Origin: Kiritimatiellia bacterium
Lineage (GTDB): Bacteria; Verrucomicrobiota; Kiritimatiellia; UBA8416; SLMC01
Assembly: GCA_007133745.1 (NCBI GenBank)
Contig: SLMC01000056.1
Coordinates: forward strand, 1 to 7,575
Reading direction: 5' to 3'
Length of the DNA stretch: 7,575 nucleotides
Within the stretch, counting starts at the first letter, position 1; each line of letters opens with the position of its first letter. The position numbers and the translations under genes are program-made. The notes beneath the pieces are model-generated. The model did not search any database, was not told where the DNA came from, and saw only the letters and a list, made by a program, of their open reading frames with translations. Below are positions 1 through 4,741 of this stretch, in pieces.

Positions 1-51
1 CTGCTGCCCGGCATGCAAAGAAAGTGTGTTCAACGAAGATTTTCCTGTCAT
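1..51 (-). CDS. metY: Cys/Met-metabolism PLP enzyme, probably O-acetylhomoserine sulfhydrylase (5' end only)
   Basis: Only the first 17 codons are inside the window; the gene runs off the left edge. The visible residues, MTGKSSLNTLSLHAGQQ, match the conserved N-terminus of the Cys/Met-metabolism PLP-dependent family, in which O-acetylhomoserine sulfhydrylases start with a variant of FNTLALHAGQ. That enzyme makes homocysteine from O-acetylhomoserine and sulfide in the cytoplasm. The ATG is preceded by the purine-rich GGAAAGGA about 9 bases upstream, which supports this start. The gene begins 21 bp after the Rrf2 regulator's stop codon on the same strand, so the two are probably co-transcribed. 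The PLP lysine and the rest of the fold lie outside the window, so cystathionine gamma-synthase or gamma-lyase remain possible. Confidence 0.6.
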   Translation of the reverse strand, partial: MTGKSSLNTLSLHAGQQ

Positions 52-72
52 GAGCGGTTTTCCTTTCCTGAT

Positions 73-516
73 TTATATGACGTATTCCAACGCTTCGACC
101 GACTTCAAGTCCTGCTGTTTTTTCTCCATGTCCTCCAGAGTAACGGATTGTGTTATGGCTCCGATCTTCCTGTCCAAATCGCGCCACACCTCGCGTGCGG
201 CACAGGTTGCGCTACGGGAACAGAGCCCCGTATTAACCAGGCATTCCACAAGCGAGTCGCCATCCTCAACAGCGACCAGTATGTCTCGCAACGTAATGCT
301 AGCGGCTGGCCGAGCCAGCGAATACCCGCCGCGCGGCCCGGAAACCGCATTCAGCAAACGGGCCTTTTTTAAAGGGGTGACCACATGCCAAAGATATTTT
401 TCCGATATGTTCTGACGTCGCGCCACTTCGCCCAAGGCGACAGGAACCGACGACTTGCGCGCCGCCAGTTCCATAAGGAACCTGACCGCATAGCGCCCTT
501 TAGTCGATATCTTCAT
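73..516 (-). CDS. Rrf2-family transcriptional regulator with three-cysteine motif
   Basis: A 147-residue protein of typical Rrf2 length. The N-terminus MKISTKGRYAVRFLMELA (1-18), the winged-helix region ISEKYLWHVVTPLKKARLL (37-55) and the wing GPRGGYSLARP (60-70) are textbook Rrf2 features. Cysteines at 92, 99 and 105 (CX6CX5C), followed by a conserved Trp at 111, lie where IscR-type members bind an Fe-S cluster; the IscR His is replaced by Arg at 108. The ATG at 516 is chosen because family members begin MKIS; an ATG one codon upstream (519) and a longer start at 540 are possible. A perfect palindrome overlaps the promoter, suggesting autoregulation. The downstream gene looks like an O-acetylhomoserine sulfhydrylase, so control of sulfur assimilation (CymR-like) or Fe-S/redox sensing is inferred, not shown. 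Confidence 0.93.
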   Translation of the reverse strand: MKISTKGRYAVRFLMELAARKSSVPVALGEVARRQNISEKYLWHVVTPLKKARLLNAVSGPRGGYSLARPAASITLRDILVAVEDGDSLVECLVNTGLCSRSATCAAREVWRDLDRKIGAITQSVTLEDMEKKQQDLKSVEALEYVI

Positions 517-551
517 CATTACATCACCCACTATTACCACAGATTAAGTAG

Positions 552-579
552 ATAATACGGCTTGACAAAATTTTGTCAA
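552..579 (-). promoter_or_regulatory. sigma70-type promoter of the Rrf2-metY operon
   Basis: Read on the minus strand, a perfect -35 box TTGACA (574-579) is followed after 16 bases by TATTAT (552-557), five of six matches to the -10 consensus. It lies about 36 bases upstream of the chosen regulator start. The -35 box is one half of the palindrome at 562-579, so a bound repressor would occlude RNA polymerase. Confidence 0.7.
562..579. promoter_or_regulatory. 18-bp perfect palindrome, probable Rrf2 operator
   Basis: TTGACAAAATTTTGTCAA is a perfect 18-bp palindrome with no spacer. It sits over the -35 box of the regulator's promoter. Rrf2 proteins are dimers that bind near-palindromic AT-rich sites and often control their own genes, so this is the likely autoregulatory operator. 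The assignment is by position and symmetry only. Confidence 0.65.
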
Positions 580-602
580 CATGGAAATTGGATTTTTCGG
601 TA

Positions 603-1328
603 TTAGAGGCAAACGTGAACGCCGACCAGACCGGACGACGAACCACTGCCTATTTGTTCCATGCTAAAATGGAACGAGACGCGTTTGGTATAGAACACTT
701 CAAGACCGGCGACAAGCCCAACCTCGCTTCTCGTATTGGCGCCGCTGGAATCGACCATGGAATAGGTCGGACCGAAGAAAAGTCCGATGCTGTGCGGAAG
801 AAAGAGTTTGCTGCCGGCCACATCGTTGACGATGCTGAGCGTCGCGGACGCCTGAAGTTCGCGGAAGTCCTGATCCTGGAACCCGCGGCGAGCCTGTGTG
901 GACGAGAATTCCCAGGAAGCATTGACCATAATCCGGTCTTCGATAAGGGTCGGATCGAGTATTTCGTGGTGGAAAACGTTGAACCGCATGCCGAATCCGA
1001 GTTCCATGTTGTAGTCGTCGTCCTGAGCCGGGACGATGGAGTCGATCGTGGTATTGTTCATGCCGCCTTTCACGAAAGTAGTGACCCAGGGGAAAAAATC
1101 GTATCCGACATACATGATGGCTTTTGTCGAGTCGATATCGCCTTGCCTGATTTCACGCTTGCCGCTTTTGACATACGCGCCGGCGCTCCATTGATCGAGA
1201 TCGCGCGCGGCAACATAGTATTTGCGGCCGGCGCTGATGTTGCCGATGGGCGAGGCGAGCAGAGCAGATCCCGTAACAGCCAGACAGAAAGAAAATACGA
1301 GCGTTGCCATCGCGGAGTTATTTTTCAT
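603..1328 (-). CDS. putative secreted outer-membrane beta-barrel protein
   Basis: A 241-residue protein of unrecognised family. Residues 1-25 form a signal peptide (MKNNS, hydrophobic core ATLVFSFCLAVTGSALLA, likely cleavage after Ala25). The mature part is rich in alternating polar and hydrophobic stretches with many Gly and aromatic residues (IMYVGYDFFPWVTTFVKGG near 71-89, MELGFGMRFNVF 108-119, RIMVNASWEF 132-141, SIGLFFGPTYS 180-190, VGLVAGLEVFYTKRVSFHFSME 203-224), the pattern of an outer-membrane barrel of roughly 8-10 strands. The last residue is Leu, not the usual aromatic. The ATG at 1328 is preferred because AGGA lies 8 bases upstream and the signal peptide begins there; an in-frame ATG at 1337 is the alternative. 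It is divergent from the LRR lipoprotein and 86 bp upstream of the Rrf2 gene on the same strand. Its function is unknown. Confidence 0.72.
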   Translation of the reverse strand: MKNNSAMATLVFSFCLAVTGSALLASPIGNISAGRKYYVAARDLDQWSAGAYVKSGKREIRQGDIDSTKAIMYVGYDFFPWVTTFVKGGMNNTTIDSIVPAQDDDYNMELGFGMRFNVFHHEILDPTLIEDRIMVNASWEFSSTQARRGFQDQDFRELQASATLSIVNDVAGSKLFLPHSIGLFFGPTYSMVDSSGANTRSEVGLVAGLEVFYTKRVSFHFSMEQIGSGSSSGLVGVHVCL

Positions 1329-1353
1329 AATGTCCATCCTATTAGAGTTGATT

Positions 1354-1367
1354 TTGCCGGGAGGCAA
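1354..1367. repeat. short hairpin in the leader of the beta-barrel gene
   Basis: TTGCC-GGGA-GGCAA is a 5-bp inverted repeat with a 4-base loop, about 26 bases upstream of the beta-barrel start. It would be in the 5' untranslated RNA if transcription starts from the candidate promoter at 1381-1408. It may be incidental. Confidence 0.3.
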
Positions 1368-1380
1368 GGTTAATGTATTG

Positions 1381-1408
1381 TTTTTATGGCGACACCATCC
1401 CTTGTCAA
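1381..1408 (-). promoter_or_regulatory. weak candidate promoter for the beta-barrel gene
   Basis: On the minus strand a perfect TTGACA (1403-1408) is followed after 16 bases by TAAAAA (1381-1386), four of six matches to the -10 consensus. It lies in the 125-bp divergent region between the beta-barrel and LRR genes. The -10 box is poor, so this is tentative. I found no convincing promoter for the LRR gene on the other strand. Confidence 0.3.
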
Positions 1409-1453
1409 ACCGATATGCTACATAAAAACAAATTTAATGCAAGGAGTTTTCCT

Positions 1454-2290
1454 ATGAAAAAATTTATGGCCGCAACGGCTCTTTCTTTGCTTGTTGCCGG
1501 GTGTTTTCCCTGGCAACGGCCGGAAACCCTGAAAAAACATACGGACATGGATGCCGCATTGGCAAAGCCCGATGCGGTTCAATATGTTCATCTTTACGAT
1601 CGGGGTCTAACCCGCTATCCGGAAACGCTCGCCCGATTTCCCGGTTTGGTAAAGTTAAGTCTGAGAAAAAATCCTATGGGAACGCTGCCGCCGGATATTG
1701 GCGACCTTACCGGCCTCATATGGCTGGACATGGGACAATGCGGATTAACCGGGCTTCCGGACGAGTTCGGGCGGCTGGCAGCTTTACGGCGGCTTTGGCT
1801 CAACGATAATGCCCTAGCCGAATGGCCTGCGGCTTTGTCGGATCTAACCCGTTTGGAATACTTGAATCTGGACCGGAATCGCCTTGCGGCCTTGCCTGAC
1901 AATGTCAAGGGACTGCGCGACATGAAATGGCTGCGGCTGTCGGGTAACGCGCTCACGCGGATACCGGCAGCCATCGGAGCGCTTTCCGGACTGGAACGGC
2001 TGTATCTGGCGAACAACAAGATCGAGTCTGTGCCCGATACGCTGGGCGAGCTTTCGGCGCTGACCGATATGGATTTGTCCGAAAACCAACTGACGGCCCT
2101 GCCGGACAGCCTGACCCGCCTGACGAATCTTCGCCATCTTGACGTTCAGGGCAACCGCCTGAAGGCCCTGCCGTCCGACCTGAGCGGCCTGCGCAACCTG
2201 ACACGGCTGAGACTGGAACGCAATCCCTTGCCGCCCGAAGAAAAAGAGCGCGTGAAAGCGGCTCTGGAAGGGTGCACCATTCTTTTCTGA
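1454..2290 (+). CDS. leucine-rich-repeat lipoprotein
   Basis: A 278-residue protein. Residues 1-17 (MKKFMAATALSLLVAGC) are a lipoprotein signal with lipobox VAGC, so Cys17 should be lipidated after signal peptidase II cleavage. Nine leucine-rich repeats follow at an exact 23-residue spacing, beginning at 55, 78, 101, 124, 147, 170, 193, 216 and 239, each of the form LPxxaxxLxxLxxLxLxxNxLxx. A degenerate repeat at 32-54 probably caps the N-terminus, and residues 262-278 (EEKERVKAALEGCTILF) form the C-cap common in bacterial LRR proteins. The start is set by AAGGAG at 1441-1446, seven bases before the ATG. LRR solenoids bind other proteins; the partner is unknown. It is divergent from the beta-barrel gene and convergent with hisK. 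Confidence 0.93.
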   Translation: MKKFMAATALSLLVAGCFPWQRPETLKKHTDMDAALAKPDAVQYVHLYDRGLTRYPETLARFPGLVKLSLRKNPMGTLPPDIGDLTGLIWLDMGQCGLTGLPDEFGRLAALRRLWLNDNALAEWPAALSDLTRLEYLNLDRNRLAALPDNVKGLRDMKWLRLSGNALTRIPAAIGALSGLERLYLANNKIESVPDTLGELSALTDMDLSENQLTALPDSLTRLTNLRHLDVQGNRLKALPSDLSGLRNLTRLRLERNPLPPEEKERVKAALEGCTILF

Positions 2291-2294
2291 TGCG

Positions 2295-3092
2295 CTAAAG
2301 CGGCAGGAGCGTCCGGTGGCGTTGCCGGTATCGGGCGGCGCGCGTATAGCCGACGGCGCGGGCCAGAGCGACGGCTTGGTCGAAGTCGGCGCCGACCTCG
2401 TCGGGCGTATGGGCATCGGACCCGAACGCAACGGGAATGTCGCGATCATGCGCCAGTTCGAGCAGCAGTCGCGAGGGATAGATTTCGCGAGATGGCTTTC
2501 TGAGCCCGGCCGTATTGAGTTCGATAGCCATGTTTGCGTCGGCAATCTTGTCCAGCGCCGGCTGGGCCAGTTCCTTGAGCACAGGATCGGGAATGCGATA
2601 CCCGAATTTTTTTGGAAGATCCAAATGACCGACAACATCGTAAAGCCGGGTATCGGCCAAGTCGGCAAGAAGCTGAAAATACCGGCTCCAAACCGCTACC
2701 AAGTCGGATTCCCGCCAGCGCTTCATATAGATGGGATTGTCAAACCCCCAGTCTCCGATGACATGGACCGAGCCCAGAACGACGTCGAAGCCCTGCCGGT
2801 CAAGCCAGGGATCAAGAAAGGATTGACAGCCGGGGTAGTAATCGGCTTCGATGCCGAAGCCTGCGAAAATCCCTTTTTCCCGGGATGCCTCCTCGACCAT
2901 GTCGCGGTATTCGGGAAACTGCTCCAGCCGCATGCGGCTTTCGGCATCGTATCCGTCGGGCGCGGGCACGTGATCGGTAAAGCACATCTCGGTCAGCCCT
3001 TTGCTTCGGGCGCAACGCGCGTACTCGATCGGTTCGCCGACCGCATGGTTGCATAACGGCGTGTGCAGATGGGTGTCGGGCGGAAATGTCAT
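2295..3092 (-). CDS. hisK: PHP-family histidinol-phosphatase
   Basis: A 265-residue protein matching the PHP-type histidinol-phosphatase family, which hydrolyses histidinol phosphate to histidinol in histidine biosynthesis using a metal cluster. Visible metal-site motifs in order: HLH at 8-10 with His16 (THLHTPLCNHA), TDHVP (Asp40, His41), GIEADY (Glu82), GSVH (His110), GHLDL (His156, Asp158) and GSDAHTP (Asp226, His228). The N-terminal HTPLCNHA and the central ELNTAGLRKP are typical of HisJ/HisK rather than polymerase PHP domains. The ATG at 3092 gives the family's start six residues before the HLH motif; upstream in-frame sequence is encoded by the intergenic repeat and is not credible. No good Shine-Dalgarno is visible. 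No other his genes are in the window, so a related phosphoesterase role cannot be excluded. Confidence 0.88.
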   Translation of the reverse strand: MTFPPDTHLHTPLCNHAVGEPIEYARCARSKGLTEMCFTDHVPAPDGYDAESRMRLEQFPEYRDMVEEASREKGIFAGFGIEADYYPGCQSFLDPWLDRQGFDVVLGSVHVIGDWGFDNPIYMKRWRESDLVAVWSRYFQLLADLADTRLYDVVGHLDLPKKFGYRIPDPVLKELAQPALDKIADANMAIELNTAGLRKPSREIYPSRLLLELAHDRDIPVAFGSDAHTPDEVGADFDQAVALARAVGYTRAARYRQRHRTLLPL

Positions 3093-3124
3093 GGTTGGAC
3101 CGTGACAATTCTGCGGAAGACATG

Positions 3125-3158
3125 CAAGTTTTTTCCTGGATATTGCATAAAAAACTTG
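3125..3158. repeat. 10-bp perfect inverted repeat upstream of hisK
   Basis: CAAGTTTTTT (3125-3134) and AAAAAACTTG (3149-3158) are exact reverse complements around a 14-base loop. The element lies 32-66 bases upstream of the hisK start, next to the GTGN repeat. It could be an operator or a leader hairpin of hisK. With a stem this AT-rich it is unlikely to be a strong terminator. Confidence 0.5.
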
Positions 3159-3170
3159 TGAGGCGTAAAT

Positions 3171-3265
3171 GTGTGTGAGTGCGTGAGTATGTGAGTGTGT
3201 GGGTGAAAACTCACACACCCCCAAACCCACATACCCACACACTTGGGTTGCGGGCGACAGCCCGC
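3171..3265. repeat. GTGN/CNCA intergenic repeat, copy 1
   Basis: Nine consecutive degenerate tetramers of form GTGN (3171-3206: GTGT GTGA GTGC GTGA GTAT and so on) are followed by eight of form CNCA (3210-3241). The arms can pair in more than one register; GTGTGTGAGT (3171-3180) with ACTCACACAC (3209-3218) and GTGTGTGGGT (3195-3204) with ACCCACACAC (3233-3242) are perfect 10-bp inverted repeats. The tail 3238-3256 matches 4056-4074 at 18 of 19 bases, so this is one copy of a dispersed family. It fills the divergent hisK/coaB gap and encodes nothing credible. Confidence 0.8.
3250..3265. repeat. GC-rich hairpin at the end of repeat copy 1
   Basis: GCGGGC-GACA-GCCCGC is a perfect 6-bp stem with a 4-base loop, 56 bases upstream of coaB. 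There is no T-run on either side, so it does not look like an intrinsic terminator. It may be part of the repeat unit; copy 2 keeps only the first arm (GCGGGC at 4068-4073). Confidence 0.45.
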
Positions 3266-3321
3266 CTTGTACAAGACTGCTATCAGTTTCGGCAGAAAGC
3301 TGGTTTTACAAGGGAGTTTCC

Positions 3322-3963
3322 ATGAATATTCTGGTCACGGCCGGTCCGACACGCGAGTTCATGGATCCGGTGCGCTATCTGTCCAACCGATCCTCGGGAA
3401 AGATGGGCTACGCCGTGGCGCGCCAGGCGCTGGCGCGCGGGCATGCCGTACGGCTGGTTTCGGGGCCGGTAACGCTGCCTCCGCCAACCGGCGCGTCGGT
3501 CTCGCGGGTGACAAGCGCGGAGGAGATGCTGGCAGCGACACAAGAGGGTTTGGCGTGGTGTCAGGTCTTGATCATGGTGGCGGCCGTGGCCGACTGGCGT
3601 CCGGCGTCCATCAGTTCGAGCAAGCTGAAAAAGGAGGGCATGCCGTCTATGCTGCCGCTGGAGCGCACGCCGGACATTTTGTCGCGCCTGGCAGCCGACA
3701 AGGGCTCGCGCTGTTTCGTGGGGTTTGCGGCGGAAACCGACGATGCCGAGCGGCATGCCCGCGCCAAACTGGCTGCGAAACAACTGGACCTGATTGTCAT
3801 GAACGATGTCAGTCGGGCCGATGCCGGCTTCGAGGCGGACACGAATCAAGTTAGTTTCTTTTCGGCGGACGGCGCATTTCAAGCGTTGCCCCTCATGAGC
3901 AAGGACGAAGTGGCCGACCGCATTGTGGCCTGGGTCGAAGCGTTTCCGCATGATGGTTTGTGA
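3322..3963 (+). CDS. coaB: phosphopantothenate-cysteine ligase (monofunctional CoaB)
   Basis: A 213-residue protein matching the CoaB half of the bifunctional CoaBC (Dfp) enzyme, which joins cysteine to 4'-phosphopantothenate using CTP in coenzyme A synthesis. Family signatures: TAGPTREFMDPVRYLSNRSS (6-25) continuing GKMG, which includes the acyl-cytidylate-binding Asn22; AAVADWRP (87-94); the lysine cluster KLKK (101-104), covering the catalytic Lys; ERTPDIL (114-120); GFAAET (134-139); and LIVMNDV (157-163). The CoaC decarboxylase domain is absent, so a separate coaC must exist elsewhere. AGGGAG lies six bases before the ATG. The stop codon TGA (3961-3963) is the end of the first GTGA unit of repeat copy 2, so the last few residues may have been altered by the repeat. 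Confidence 0.93.
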   Translation: MNILVTAGPTREFMDPVRYLSNRSSGKMGYAVARQALARGHAVRLVSGPVTLPPPTGASVSRVTSAEEMLAATQEGLAWCQVLIMVAAVADWRPASISSSKLKKEGMPSMLPLERTPDILSRLAADKGSRCFVGFAAETDDAERHARAKLAAKQLDLIVMNDVSRADAGFEADTNQVSFFSADGAFQALPLMSKDEVADRIVAWVEAFPHDGL

Positions 3964-4074
3964 GTGCGTGGGTGCGTGAGTTTGCGAGGATGAGAACGAT
4001 CAACCCTGCCTGTCCAGTTCTCGCTTTCCCCACACACTCCCACACCCACACCCCCCACACTTGGCTTGCGGGCG
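3960..4074. repeat. GTGN/CNCA intergenic repeat, copy 2
   Basis: Tetramers GTGA GTGC GTGG GTGC GTGA run from 3960 to 3979 and then decay; a C/A-rich arm occupies 4028-4060, and the tail at 4056-4074 matches copy 1 at 18 of 19 bases. The two copies lie in the same orientation with tails 818 bp apart, bracketing coaB. The centre (3988-4027) is unlike copy 1 and longer. This copy fills the gap between the convergent coaB and zinc-ribbon genes and could serve as a transcript end for either, although no classic terminator with a T-run is visible. Confidence 0.75.
4028..4056 (-). other. G-quadruplex motif in the 3' end of the minus-strand operon
   Basis: On the minus strand, four G-runs of 6, 3, 3 and 4 bases are separated by loops TGT, TGT and AGTGTGT. 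This satisfies the canonical G3+N1-7 rule. It begins 33 bases after the stop codon of the zinc-ribbon gene, and the G-rich strand is the one transcribed into RNA. Folding is predicted from the motif only. Confidence 0.5.
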
Positions 4075-4088
4075 GCCTGGACAGAGCG

Positions 4089-4739
4089 CTACCGCAGGGC
4101 GCCGCCCTGGATGAAACTGTGCGCGGCATCGAAAAACTTCAATACCATGGACTGGAAAAAAAGGAAGGACTCTACGCCGATACCCACCAGCACGCCTCCG
4201 AAGACGGCACGCAGATAGAAGTCGTCGCACACCAGAAACAGGTAGTACAAGGCGTAGGGCGGCAGCAGAAAGCACAGAATCCCGTTGAATACCGAGTCCT
4301 TGAACGCTTTCAAGGTGATCAGAATGTGAAACGCCAGATAAATAAACGGCGCGCCGGTCTTGAAATGCGATTCGTACAAAACAGGCAGCAGACCCCGGTA
4401 GCGGATGAAATACATGGCGCAGGCCAGCGCCGAAAAGATCAGCCAACTCCTCACGGCGGGTCCGACCCGGTATTTCTCGCGCGGCACGGCTTTACTGCGG
4501 GTTTGCGTATTGAAACGCCATTCCTGACCGGTTTCGCTCTCGTCTCCCGACGGCTCGGACTCGGGCTCGGGCTTTCGGGCCGAAGCCATATGAAGGCCGC
4601 GCTTGGTTTGCGTTTGCGCGCGAGCGGGCATAACTAGTTTTTCGCCGCATGTGCTGCAGGATACGGCATCGGGATCGGCATATTCCGATACGATAATGCT
4701 CTTGTCGCACACAGGACACGTAAGTTCGACATCGGCCAT
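4089..4739 (-). CDS. zinc-ribbon membrane protein of unknown function
   Basis: A 216-residue protein. The N-terminus holds a zinc ribbon, CPVC (8-11) and CSTC (28-31), followed by a charged, Ser/Glu-rich linker (about 40-90) and four probable membrane helices near 98-113, 131-147, 151-171 and 176-196. The ribbon should be cytoplasmic, next to a membrane-embedded C-terminal half. I do not recognise the family. The gene starts 2 bp after the stop codon of the kinase-like gene, so translation is probably coupled. The ATG at 4739 is preferred, with AGGT about seven bases upstream; a TTG at 4745 that overlaps the TGA is an alternative. As the last gene of the four-gene operon it may be the membrane partner or output of the signalling protein, which is an inference from order alone. 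Confidence 0.82.
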   Translation of the reverse strand: MADVELTCPVCDKSIIVSEYADPDAVSCSTCGEKLVMPARAQTQTKRGLHMASARKPEPESEPSGDESETGQEWRFNTQTRSKAVPREKYRVGPAVRSWLIFSALACAMYFIRYRGLLPVLYESHFKTGAPFIYLAFHILITLKAFKDSVFNGILCFLLPPYALYYLFLVCDDFYLRAVFGGVLVGIGVESFLFFQSMVLKFFDAAHSFIQGGALR

Positions 4740-4741
4740 AA

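Noticed and set aside
573..1373. 266-codon plus-strand open frame opposite the beta-barrel gene
   Set aside because: It is antisense to a gene with a clear signal peptide and ribosome binding site; its translation has no recognisable domain and is typical of a shadow frame in GC-rich coding DNA.
1844..2668. 274-codon minus-strand frame spanning the ends of the LRR and hisK genes
   Set aside because: It overlaps two well-supported genes in wrong frames and has no domain signal.
3093..3242. N-terminal extension of hisK through the intergenic repeat
   Set aside because: The extension translates GTGN/CNCA tetramers into a Thr-His-Ser-rich string, and the family start falls at the ATG at 3092.
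3250..3265. Intrinsic terminator
   Set aside because: The 6-bp GC hairpin is not followed by a T-run on either strand and lies just upstream of coaB, where a terminator for the minus strand would have no gene to end.
3199..3321. N-terminal extension of coaB
   Set aside because: It is encoded by the repeat and the spacer; the ATG at 3322 has a good ribosome binding site and begins the conserved MNILVTAGPTRE.
3171..4074. CRISPR array
   Set aside because: The repeats are 4-base degenerate tetramers with no spacers of uniform length, and no cas genes are nearby.
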